A stretch of DNA of 64,000 nt from Chryseobacterium sp. Marseille-Q5410 (lineage in GTDB: Bacteria; Bacteroidota; Bacteroidia; Flavobacteriales; Weeksellaceae). A program made the translations under genes and the position numbers. A model generated the notes under the pieces. The model was not told the DNA's origin and did not search any database. It saw only the letters and a program-made list of their open reading frames with translations. How positions within the stretch are numbered: the stretch's first letter is position 1; every line of letters starts with the position of its first letter. Below, piece by piece: positions 55,180 to 63,274 of the stretch. The stretch covers positions 1 to 64,000 of the forward strand of contig CAMPOT010000001.1 in NCBI GenBank assembly GCA_946892665.1. Direction: 5' to 3'.

Positions 55180-55983
55180 ATGCTTTCCATTATTATATCA
55201 ACATTTAACCAGCGCAATTATACTGCTCTGGAACAGAATATCATAGAAACGGCAGGAATTCCTTTTGAAATAATAAAAGTTGAAAATCCTGGCACAATGG
55301 GGATTTGCGATGCGTACAATTTCGGAGCAGGAAAGGCAAAGTTTGAAAATCTGCTTTTTTTGCACGACGATATCTCTTTTCAGACAATAAATTGGGGCCC
55401 AAAATTAATTAAATACTTAAAAGATCCCGAAGCCGGAGTTTTTGGTGTCGCAGGTTCTAATTATGTTCCTGCAGCACCATCAGGATGGTTTATCGAAAAA
55501 TGCCAGAAAGATTCAACCACAAATAAAACTGCTGCAATCGCTCTGGACGGTGTTTTTCTGAGCTGCACAAAAACCAAATTCAATCAGGTAAAATTTAACG
55601 ACTCTCAGATCAAGGGATTTCATGGTTACGACTGCGATTTCAGTTTAAGAATGGCTAAATTATATCAAAATTATATTGTGCATGATATTAACATTGAACA
55701 TTTTTCTAGCGGAAATCCGGACAAGCTGTTTTTAGATAACAATATTAAAATCCGCCTGAACCTTGGAAGCAATTTCAATCATCCTTCAAATTCAGCAACT
55801 GAAAAAGCTGCTTTTAATAGTTTCCTACGGTTTTACTTTAAATATTATCCGGTCACAATCAGGAATCTTTGCTTTACAATGAAATTTTTCCCGTTTTCAA
55901 AAACTAGGCGCAAGGATCAATTACAGATTATAAAAACCTATTTAAAGGTAATCAAGCACAGAAAACATCAGCGCATTATATGA
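55180..55983 (+). CDS. Glycosyltransferase, type A copy 2
   Basis: The 267-residue protein starts MLSIIISTFNQRNYTALEQN and continues EIIKVENPGTMGICDAYNFGA and LLFLHDDISF, the same pattern as the gene at 50745. GYDCDFSLRMAKLYQNYIVHDI also matches its copy. I chose ATG 55180 over an in-frame ATG 55162 because it aligns with the copy 1 N-terminus and lies just after the upstream stop. The metal motif is HDD rather than HED. The stop overlaps the next start by ATGA. Confidence 0.87.
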   Translation: MLSIIISTFNQRNYTALEQNIIETAGIPFEIIKVENPGTMGICDAYNFGAGKAKFENLLFLHDDISFQTINWGPKLIKYLKDPEAGVFGVAGSNYVPAAPSGWFIEKCQKDSTTNKTAAIALDGVFLSCTKTKFNQVKFNDSQIKGFHGYDCDFSLRMAKLYQNYIVHDINIEHFSSGNPDKLFLDNNIKIRLNLGSNFNHPSNSATEKAAFNSFLRFYFKYYPVTIRNLCFTMKFFPFSKTRRKDQLQIIKTYLKVIKHRKHQRII

Positions 55984-56807
55984 TGGAAAATTTTAAGCAC
56001 ATCATATCAACCCGTTTTAATGTTCCTACAGAAATATGGACAACGACTCGTGAAGGAAAAAAACCGCTGAGCGACGAATGGCTGGAAGACCGTTTCGAGA
56101 TTTTCCGCAAATACTGTCTGCCCTCCTTTAAAAATCAGAGTCAGAAAAATTTTGTGTGGTTGGTTTTTTTTGATATACTTACGCCACAAAAATATCTCGG
56201 ACTTATTGATGATATACAGAAGGATTGTAATCAATTTCACCCTGTCTTTGTTCAAGATTTTCAGGAAATGAGTGCAAAACTTTTAGAAATAATTCCGCAA
56301 TTTCTTGATGATAATTCTGAATATTTAGTCACTACCGATATTGATAATGATGACATGATTCACCGGTCATTTGTAGCCGAGGTTCAAAAAAGCTTCAAGC
56401 CAATCCATAATCTGGTCATTGATCTGCGCTTGGGACTGCAGTTAACGAAAACCGGCGCGAATAAAGGGGTTGCCAACTACTACTATCAAGTTGCAAATCC
56501 ATTCATCAGTTTGGTGGAAAAAACTACAGATTTCAGAACGGTGACGAAAGAAAACCATCTGAATTACAGGAATTATCCCAATATCGTGAAGGCTGACAAA
56601 ACACCGCTTTTCATACAGTTCATCCACAAAAACAATCTGATGAATGATACATTTCAAAATTCCAAAAGAATCTCCAAAATCAATTATTCTGATTTTGGAA
56701 TAAGCAAAGAGAACGAACTGGTATTGTCAGATATTACTACTTTTGTATTTAATGCGAAACGCTTTCTAATAAATGCGGTGAAAATACTTTCAAAAAAACA
56801 CCAATGA
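55980..56807 (+). CDS. Putative rhamnosyltransferase-like glycosyltransferase
   Basis: The 275-residue protein fits the family called putative rhamnosyl transferase (PF11316 type). It begins FKHIISTRFNVPTEIW, has WLEDRFEIFRKYCLPSF and FVWLVFFD near residue 58, and the metal-like motif LVTTDIDNDDMIHRSF near 118. The family is related to GT2 enzymes; rhamnose as donor is suggested by the family name only. The start has two adjacent ATG codons. It overlaps both neighbours by ATGA. Confidence 0.83.
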   Translation: MMENFKHIISTRFNVPTEIWTTTREGKKPLSDEWLEDRFEIFRKYCLPSFKNQSQKNFVWLVFFDILTPQKYLGLIDDIQKDCNQFHPVFVQDFQEMSAKLLEIIPQFLDDNSEYLVTTDIDNDDMIHRSFVAEVQKSFKPIHNLVIDLRLGLQLTKTGANKGVANYYYQVANPFISLVEKTTDFRTVTKENHLNYRNYPNIVKADKTPLFIQFIHKNNLMNDTFQNSKRISKINYSDFGISKENELVLSDITTFVFNAKRFLINAVKILSKKHQ

Positions 56808-57643
56808 AAAATTTAGTTTGGGATTTACTTTTTACAAATTACCGTCTTCTGAAAAAAAGATTTAATAGCAATCTTGAAAACGGCAAAACCGGCATTTCCG
56901 ATACCGAAAGGGAGAGAATTTTTAAACCTCAGTATATTGAAAACCATACCGCTCAAATTTTCGGTAAACCTTTTTCGTATTCCAGTGCCACGGCAATGCT
57001 GCATTCCCTGGACGAACTTTTTATGGAAGATCTATATTTATTCAAATCCGACACCGAAATTCCCCACATCATTGATTGCGGCGCGAATATGGGCTTAAGC
57101 GTCCTTTATTTCAAAAGACAGTATCCAAAAGCGAAAATTACTGCATTCGAACCGGATCCTGGGATTTGCAAACTGCTCAAAAAAAATGTAGAAACCTATT
57201 TCCATTCGGAGGACATCACAGTTTATGACAAAGCGGTGTGGACAGAAGAAACAACGCTCGAATTTTATTCCGACGGAGGTCTTTCCGGATCTACCGTTCT
57301 CGATTTTTCAAATACCAACACCACCACAAAAGTCGAAACGGTAGATCTGAAAAAATTCCTTATCCAGAAAGTCGATTTCCTGAAAATTGATATTGAAGGA
57401 GCAGAAAATACACTTATTTTTAACATTGAACCTCAGCTTGTTAACGTAAAAAATCTTTTTCTGGAATATCACGGCATTAAAGGTGAACCTCAAAATTTAG
57501 GTGAAATCCTTAATTTAATCAAAAGATCGGGATTTAAGTATCATATTAGAGTTGCCGGGGAAACAATAAGGTTTCCGTTCTGCCGTGAAGAACCTAAAAA
57601 TTTCAACCAGCAACTGAATATTTTCTGTTACCGCCAACAATAG
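56804..57643 (+). CDS. FkbM-family methyltransferase
   Basis: The 279-residue protein has an N-terminal helical lead and then the FkbM SAM-binding motif HIIDCGANMGLSVLYFKR near residue 87. AKITAFEPDPGICKLL and the conserved VDFLKIDIEGAENTL near residue 190 complete the family pattern. FkbM enzymes O-methylate sugars or polyketides; in glycan loci they usually methylate a sugar hydroxyl. The target position is not known. It overlaps the upstream gene by ATGA and the next gene begins 3 bases after it. Confidence 0.9.
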   Translation: MKNLVWDLLFTNYRLLKKRFNSNLENGKTGISDTERERIFKPQYIENHTAQIFGKPFSYSSATAMLHSLDELFMEDLYLFKSDTEIPHIIDCGANMGLSVLYFKRQYPKAKITAFEPDPGICKLLKKNVETYFHSEDITVYDKAVWTEETTLEFYSDGGLSGSTVLDFSNTNTTTKVETVDLKKFLIQKVDFLKIDIEGAENTLIFNIEPQLVNVKNLFLEYHGIKGEPQNLGEILNLIKRSGFKYHIRVAGETIRFPFCREEPKNFNQQLNIFCYRQQ

Positions 57644-57646
57644 CTT

Positions 57647-58564
57647 ATGCCAAACATTTATTTCATTATCGTCACCTATAACGCCATGGAATGGGCAGAA
57701 AGATGTTTTTCAAGCTTAAGAGAATCATCAGTGCCTGTACAAATTATTACGGTGGACAATGGTTCGACGGACGGCACACAAGATTATGTGAAAACGCATT
57801 TTCCTGAAGTAGAATTTATACAATCTGCAGAAAATTTAGGTTTTGGAAAAGCCAATAATATCGGCATAGCAAGGGCCTACAAAAATGGTGCAGATTTTTT
57901 TTATTTGATGAATCAGGATGCATGGGTTTTTGAGAATTCGGTTGCCGAACTTTTAAAAGTTTACAACAGCTATCCCAACAAAAGCGATATTGGGATTTTA
58001 AGTCCGGTGCATTTGGATGGAACCGAAAAAAAACTGGATATTTTCATTGACAAATACATTGCTATCAATTTCAAAACCCGGATGATTTCCGATTTTTACC
58101 TAAATTGTCATAAACCATATTACGAAATAAGTTTTGTAAACGCAGCACATTGGATGCTTCCGAAAGAAACCATTGAAAAAGTGGGCGGTTTTAATCCTTA
58201 TTTTTTCCATTATGGTGAAGATAACGAATATGTGAACCGAGTTCATTTTCATAAGAAAAAAATATTGTTAGTGCCAGCAAGCAAAGCAGTTCACGACGGC
58301 AAACAGGATCTTGCAAAAGTTGATTACGGGCGTTTTAAAGACTTAAGTCTCGATACCCGCATTTTAAACCCTAATCTCACTGACGAATATCAAAAAATAA
58401 GAAATTCATTAATAATAACCATATTTAAAGATTTAATCCTTACCGACTTTAATGCAGCAAAAAAAACGCAGCAAATTTACCGTCGACTGACTTCCCAGAA
58501 AAAAATTCTGAAAGAGAATAAAAAAATCTTAACTTCAAATCCTCACCCTTTTTTGAAAATTTAA
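57647..58564 (+). CDS. Family 2 glycosyltransferase (WbbL/rhamnosyltransferase-like)
   Basis: The 305-residue protein starts NIYFIIVTYNAMEWAERC and has ITVDNGSTDGTQDYV near 33. It then has SAENLGFGKANNIGI and the metal motif YLMNQDAWV near 87, the pattern of WbbL-like GT2 enzymes. AAHWMLPKETIEKVGGFNP and FFHYGEDNEYVNRV near 180 are the conserved acceptor-site segments. WbbL itself adds rhamnose, but the sugar here is not proven. The asnB gene follows after 21 bases. Confidence 0.88.
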   Translation: MPNIYFIIVTYNAMEWAERCFSSLRESSVPVQIITVDNGSTDGTQDYVKTHFPEVEFIQSAENLGFGKANNIGIARAYKNGADFFYLMNQDAWVFENSVAELLKVYNSYPNKSDIGILSPVHLDGTEKKLDIFIDKYIAINFKTRMISDFYLNCHKPYYEISFVNAAHWMLPKETIEKVGGFNPYFFHYGEDNEYVNRVHFHKKKILLVPASKAVHDGKQDLAKVDYGRFKDLSLDTRILNPNLTDEYQKIRNSLIITIFKDLILTDFNAAKKTQQIYRRLTSQKKILKENKKILTSNPHPFLKI

Positions 58565-58585
58565 TCTTAAAATTAAACCACCAAT

Positions 58586-60385
58586 ATGTGCGGAATCGCC
58601 GGAATCATTATACCCAACGCCAAAAACTATACTGAAGAAATTCAGAAAATGACCCGTGCAATTGCACACCGCGGTCCTGATGCCGAACATCACGAGTTTT
58701 TTGAAAATGCTGCACTCGGGCACCGCAGACTCTCGATTGTGGATCTTTCCGAAACTGGAAAGCAGCCTATGTTTTCTAACACCGCAAACGAATGTATTGT
58801 CTTCAATGGTGAAATTTATGGTTATCAGGAAATCAAAAAAGATTTCGCAGCTTATCCATACCGTGGCAGCTCGGACACAGAATTAATTCTCGCCATGTAT
58901 CAGAGAAAAGGCAAAGACCTTTTGGAAAAACTTCCCGGAATGTTTGCTTTTGCGATTTGGGACGAAGAAAAACAACAGCTCTTTTGCGCGCGCGACCGCT
59001 TCGGCGAAAAACCTTTTTACTACGCCAGCGGAAAAAACGGTGAATTTATTTTCGCCTCAGAAATCAAAGCGATTTTAGCGAGTGGACTGATAGCGCCTAA
59101 AATCAATAACGAAGCGCTTCACCATTTTTTACAATATGGTTATGTGAGTACTTATCAAAGTATTTATTCTAATATTTTCACACTTCCTCCTGCACATTTT
59201 CTTACTTATTCAAATGGAAATATTTCAGTTGAAAGATATTACGAAATCCCAAAAAATGAATTGGGGATTTCGCTTTCCGATGCAAAGGAAGAATTTACAT
59301 CTTTGCTGAAAAACGCAGTCCAGAAACAACTTGTAGCCGATGTTGAGGTCGGAAGCTTCTTAAGCGGCGGCTTAGATTCTTCCACAATTGTCGCGATGGT
59401 GAATGAATTTAATGACAAACAAACCACCATCAGTTTTGGCTATTCCGGTGAAGACAGTGAGCTGAAATTTGCCGATGAAATTGCCATGAAGTACAAAACC
59501 AATCATATTGAAATTTATGAAAACCGTGGAAATATCGTGACAGAACTATTGAAAGTTTCTCCTTTTTTTGATGAACCGTTTGCAGATATGAGCTACGTTC
59601 CGCAATTTAAAATTTGCGAAGCAGCTGCAAGACACTTGAAAGTGGTTTTGGCAGGAGATGTGGGAGATGAACTTTTCGGTGGTTACAGTTTCTACCGTGT
59701 TGAAAATCAACTGAAAAATCATTTCAGTTACAACAATATTTTTTATAAATTTGGATTAAAACAGTTCGGAAAATTTCGGGAAATTTCCTATTTAACAAGA
59801 GAAAATATTACTCATAAAAATATTTTGGATTTCCATCAAAATAGCGTAAGAAATTTTTTCAGTTCTAAAGAAATCGCAGAATTGGGAATAAACGCAAAAT
59901 ACCATCAACAGTATAGTTTCAAGGCAAATCCACATTCGTTGAACGATATCATGAGAACTGATTTGGAAAAGTATGTGCCCGGAAATATGCTCGTGAAATC
60001 CGACCGAATGGCGATGGCAAATTCACTGGAAGTTCGGACTCCTTTTTTAGATAAAGATTTCGCAGAGTTCTGTATCCAACTTCCAGAAAATCTGAAACTC
60101 GATTCCGAAAACGACAAAATCATCCTTCGAGAAGCAATGGGAAATTATTGGACAGAAACCATACGAAACCGCCACAAACAGGGATTTGGTTCTTCTGTAG
60201 AAAAATGGTTCGAGGAAAAAAGTTTGATGAACCTGTCGGATGATTTATTGAAAAACAAATCGTCGAAAGTGTTCGATTTCATTCAATTTTCTACCGCACA
60301 AAAATATTTGAACAAAGATAAAAAACATTGGAACCTACTGCAATTGGCATTGTGGGCAGATCACACGAAACAACTAATCCACTAA
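58586..60385 (+). CDS. asnB: Glutamine-hydrolysing asparagine synthase-type amidotransferase
   Basis: The 599-residue protein has an N-terminal class II glutaminase domain with the catalytic Cys2 in MCGIAGII and RGPDAEHHEFF, FNGEIYGYQ and SSDTELIL. The C-terminal ATP pyrophosphatase domain has VGSFLSGGLDSSTIVAMV near 255 and GDVGDELFGGYSFYRV near residue 360. It either makes asparagine or, as in several polysaccharide loci, transfers ammonia to a sugar or uronic-acid carboxylate. Its place among glycosyltransferases favours the second role, by inference. The length is within the family range. Confidence 0.92.
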   Translation: MCGIAGIIIPNAKNYTEEIQKMTRAIAHRGPDAEHHEFFENAALGHRRLSIVDLSETGKQPMFSNTANECIVFNGEIYGYQEIKKDFAAYPYRGSSDTELILAMYQRKGKDLLEKLPGMFAFAIWDEEKQQLFCARDRFGEKPFYYASGKNGEFIFASEIKAILASGLIAPKINNEALHHFLQYGYVSTYQSIYSNIFTLPPAHFLTYSNGNISVERYYEIPKNELGISLSDAKEEFTSLLKNAVQKQLVADVEVGSFLSGGLDSSTIVAMVNEFNDKQTTISFGYSGEDSELKFADEIAMKYKTNHIEIYENRGNIVTELLKVSPFFDEPFADMSYVPQFKICEAAARHLKVVLAGDVGDELFGGYSFYRVENQLKNHFSYNNIFYKFGLKQFGKFREISYLTRENITHKNILDFHQNSVRNFFSSKEIAELGINAKYHQQYSFKANPHSLNDIMRTDLEKYVPGNMLVKSDRMAMANSLEVRTPFLDKDFAEFCIQLPENLKLDSENDKIILREAMGNYWTETIRNRHKQGFGSSVEKWFEEKSLMNLSDDLLKNKSSKVFDFIQFSTAQKYLNKDKKHWNLLQLALWADHTKQLIH

Positions 60386-60399
60386 ACCCGTATTCTATC

Positions 60400-61332
60400 T
60401 TGAAAATTTCCGTCATTATCCCAGTTTACAACGCCGCCACTTTCTTGCGCAAAGCGCTGGAATCTGCTGCGAGTTTAGATGAGGTGAAAGAAATTCTTTT
60501 GGTTGAGGATGCTTCAACAGACAATTCCTTAGAGTTGTGCAGAACTTTGCAAACCGAATATTCCAAAGTAAAACTATTTCAACATCCCGATCATGGAAAT
60601 CATGGAGCGGGAGCAACCCGAAATTTAGGATTAGTAAAAGCAACCCAAGAGTTTATTGCATTCTTGGATGCCGATGATTATTATCTTCCGAACCGTTTCG
60701 AAGCGGAAAAAGAAATTTTTAGCAACGAAAAAATCGATGGAGTTTTCAATGCTATTGGAACTGAATTTCTGACTGAAAAAGGAAAAGCGGAATTTGTGGA
60801 AAAATTTAGAGATACTTTGCTCACCACCGTGAAAAAACATGCGGAAGGAAAAGATGTTTTTTTTGGATTATTGGGATTGAAAAACGATTTTGGAACTTTT
60901 TTTCACCTCAACGGATTTACGGTCCGGAATAAAAGCATCAGAAAAAATAATTTAAAGTTCAACGAAAAACTTCGTGTTCATCAGGACAGCGATTTCATCA
61001 TTAAATTAGCGTATCACAGTCATTTAAAATCTGGAAATATCACAAAAGCAGTTGCAGTTCGCGGAGTTCATGATGACAACCGAATTACCAAAATCCAACA
61101 GTATTCCTACTTATACAACCAAAGACAGTTCCTGCTGTGGGATTCAGTTTTTCAATGGTCCAAGGATAAAGACTTACCAGGCAAATTTAGAAATCATATT
61201 TTGCTGAAAAGAAAATCTTTTGAATTATCTTTGAAAAAAGGCTGGAAAAAATATGTACTGTTTTTTTTAACCGCTTTTTTTAAACCGGAAATCCTGAAGA
61301 CCAGATACCGTTTCACCATTCTGAATAGGTAA
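60400..61332 (+). CDS. Family 2 glycosyltransferase, tandem copy 1
   Basis: The 310-residue protein starts KISVIIPVYNAATFLRKAL, then LLVEDASTDNSLELC, the LFQHPDHGNHGAGATRNLG segment and the metal motif AFLDADDYYLPNRF. I chose TTG 60400: the frame's upstream ATG (60328) lies inside asnB and would add a non-conserved lead, while TTG gives an N-terminus identical in its first 10 residues to that of the neighbour at 61368. RVHQDSDFIIKLAYHSHLK near 205 is the acceptor-site segment. The sugar is unknown. Confidence 0.86.
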   Translation: MKISVIIPVYNAATFLRKALESAASLDEVKEILLVEDASTDNSLELCRTLQTEYSKVKLFQHPDHGNHGAGATRNLGLVKATQEFIAFLDADDYYLPNRFEAEKEIFSNEKIDGVFNAIGTEFLTEKGKAEFVEKFRDTLLTTVKKHAEGKDVFFGLLGLKNDFGTFFHLNGFTVRNKSIRKNNLKFNEKLRVHQDSDFIIKLAYHSHLKSGNITKAVAVRGVHDDNRITKIQQYSYLYNQRQFLLWDSVFQWSKDKDLPGKFRNHILLKRKSFELSLKKGWKKYVLFFLTAFFKPEILKTRYRFTILNR

Positions 61333-61367
61333 AATTACCTCACTTAACTAAATCCGCATTCATTTTC

Positions 61368-62306
61368 ATGAAAATCTCCGTCATCATTCCTGTTTATAAC
61401 GCTGAAAAATATGTAACAAACGCAGTAGAATCTGCGCTTCAGTTTGATGAGGTTTTTGAAGTAATTTTGGTGGAAGACAAATCTCCCGACAACGCTTTGG
61501 AAGTTTGTAAAACTTTGGCCGAAAAGCACGAAAAGGTAAAACTTTTTCAGCATCCAGATAAAGGAAACCACGGAGCGGGCGCAAGTAGAAACGTGGGGAT
61601 AAGAAATGCAACGGGAGATTTCATCGCTTTTTTGGATGCGGATGATTTTTTTCTTCCGAACCGTTTTGATGCAGAAAGAGAACTTTTCAAAAACCCTGAG
61701 GTAGAAGGTGTGTATGGTGCAATCGGAGTTCATTATTGGTCCGAGAAGGCGAAAGAACAATATTTCAATATTTACCAAGATAGATTGACGACGGTTTACA
61801 AAAACCATCCGGCCAAAGACGTTTTTCCCGGGCTCATCGGTATGCGTGGAAGTTTCGGATTGTTCAGTATCGATGCTTTAACGATCAGAAAATCTGCATT
61901 AGACAAAATGGACGCGTTGATGAAAACCGATTTGAAACTTCACCAGGACACAGATTTTCTGATGCGGCTTGCCTTTTATACCAAACTTTATCCCGGAATT
62001 TTGGACGAACCTGTCGCCGTTCGGGGCGTGCACGAAAGCAACCGGATTTCCCAAGTTGATTCCGGAAAAGTGAAACGGGCATCAACAAGAGTTTTGCTTT
62101 GGAATCACCTGAAAAACTGGGCTCAGAATGAACCGGAAATACCTAAGGAACAATTGTTGCACATCAAAAGAATTCACAGAAGTTTCGAAATTGCAAATGC
62201 ACCATTGCCTAAAAAATGGATGATGATTATAAAATTTCTTTTTAAAGATTTCAGGAGTATCCGAAGTGGTTTGTATAATATCAATTTCAGGAAAGAACTG
62301 TTCTGA
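61368..62306 (+). CDS. Family 2 glycosyltransferase, tandem copy 2
   Basis: The 312-residue protein repeats the pattern of the gene before it: KISVIIPVYNAEKYVTNAV, LVEDKSPDNALEVC, LFQHPDKGNHGAGASRNVG, FLDADDFFLPNRF and KLHQDTDFLMRLAFYTKL. The pair clearly arose by tandem duplication. The first Asp motif changed from EDAST to EDKSP, so the nucleotide-sugar may differ. Its end is 3 bases from the end of the convergent methyltransferase gene; no clear terminator lies between. Confidence 0.89.
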   Translation: MKISVIIPVYNAEKYVTNAVESALQFDEVFEVILVEDKSPDNALEVCKTLAEKHEKVKLFQHPDKGNHGAGASRNVGIRNATGDFIAFLDADDFFLPNRFDAERELFKNPEVEGVYGAIGVHYWSEKAKEQYFNIYQDRLTTVYKNHPAKDVFPGLIGMRGSFGLFSIDALTIRKSALDKMDALMKTDLKLHQDTDFLMRLAFYTKLYPGILDEPVAVRGVHESNRISQVDSGKVKRASTRVLLWNHLKNWAQNEPEIPKEQLLHIKRIHRSFEIANAPLPKKWMMIIKFLFKDFRSIRSGLYNINFRKELF

Positions 62307-62309
62307 GTT

Positions 62310-63083
62310 CTAGTTTTTCACAAACACTCCAACATATTTCCCTTCAAAATCCACCACCGTCGGCTCAATCCCATTCTTCTCACAGAAATCCTGAAAGGCA
62401 GAGTTGTCATTGATGTCGTCGCTGATGAATACACCGCCTTTCCTTAATCGCGGATAAAGCTGACTGTAAGCCCACATCATGCCGTCATAGGCTTTATCGG
62501 AATCATAATGCACCACATCAATTTCCTGTATCTCACCCATGATCCTCGGTAAAGACTCTCGATCGGCATGACGGAAGAGTTTCCAGCTTTTCTTCAATTT
62601 TTCCGGAACAACATAACCAACATACTCATCTCCATTTTGTCCTAAATACGGCATATCTGAACTGTAAAGAGTTCCTCCTCTTTTTTCCAAAGACAGCAGA
62701 GCAGCCATTGAAGACCAACCGTAAGCTACACCGGTTTCCACTACAGATTTCGCTTCAGTAAATTCGCAGGCTTCGTAAATCAGTTCAAGCGCACCGGCGC
62801 CACCCATTTTTATGGGGCAAGATTTTTCTTTTTGCTGTGCGGTTTTTAATTCTTGCGGAAACAGTTTTGAGAATGGTTTCATCTCTACCCCGAACAGTTT
62901 CAAAATTGCTTCCTGCTGTGGAATTGCGCGTGAAGAAGCCCATGCTAAGGTTTTTTCCTTTCCTTTGAAAGCAACATTTCTGTTGAAAATATTTTTGATA
63001 ATCTTTCTTCCTAATTCAGGATAAAGGTCCGGTCTTTTTAAATACGCGATAAATGTTCGGGAAACTCTAGCTAATTCGCTCAC
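62310..63083 (-). CDS. Class I SAM-dependent methyltransferase (TylF-like)
   Basis: From GTG 63083 the protein has 257 residues. The SAM-binding region is AKSVVETGVAYGWSSMAALL near residue 110, followed by TLYSSDMPY and EIDVVHYDSDKAYDG near 190, and GGVFISDDINDNSAFQDF. This matches methyltransferase-24/TylF-like enzymes, many of which act on sugars. The frame is open to an ATG at 63173, but that stretch overlaps promoter boxes on both strands (63102-63109 minus, 63136-63143 plus) and is unlikely to be translated. It is the only minus-strand gene within the glycan locus. Confidence 0.85.
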   Translation of the reverse strand: MSELARVSRTFIAYLKRPDLYPELGRKIIKNIFNRNVAFKGKEKTLAWASSRAIPQQEAILKLFGVEMKPFSKLFPQELKTAQQKEKSCPIKMGGAGALELIYEACEFTEAKSVVETGVAYGWSSMAALLSLEKRGGTLYSSDMPYLGQNGDEYVGYVVPEKLKKSWKLFRHADRESLPRIMGEIQEIDVVHYDSDKAYDGMMWAYSQLYPRLRKGGVFISDDINDNSAFQDFCEKNGIEPTVVDFEGKYVGVFVKN

Positions 63084-63101
63084 TATGGTGTTTTTATACG
63101 A

Positions 63102-63109
63102 CAAAAATA
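63102..63109 (-). promoter_or_regulatory. -7 element of the TylF-like methyltransferase
   Basis: On the minus strand TATTTTTG matches TAnnTTTG and lies 18 bases before the GTG at 63083. No -33 element is seen. It supports the GTG start. Confidence 0.35.
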
Positions 63110-63135
63110 GCAATTTTAATCCGTTATTTTTAAAG

Positions 63136-63143
63136 TATATTTG
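63136..63143 (+). promoter_or_regulatory. -7 element upstream of the last glycosyltransferase
   Basis: TATATTTG matches TAnnTTTG exactly. The next gene starts at 63275, giving a leader of about 125 bases. A second weaker box (TATTTTTG) lies at 63223-63230. A 20-codon open frame from ATG 63188 lies in the leader; nothing shows that it is translated. Confidence 0.4.
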
Positions 63144-63274
63144 CAAAAAAGATACAGGTTCCATTTCTATCAAATTTTGTAAAGATTATGATAGGTTTTG
63201 GTTCTTTGGAATCGCGTGATAATATTTTTGCCCGTTTTGTCCGTTGCTGACATCTAATTATCAGATATTATAAA

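Noticed and set aside
60328-60399. ATG start of the glycosyltransferase inside asnB
   Set aside because: It gives a 24-residue lead that the adjacent paralogue lacks; the TTG start fits better.
63084-63173. Longer start of the TylF-like methyltransferase
   Set aside because: The region holds promoter boxes on both strands, and the GTG start gives a regular family N-terminus.
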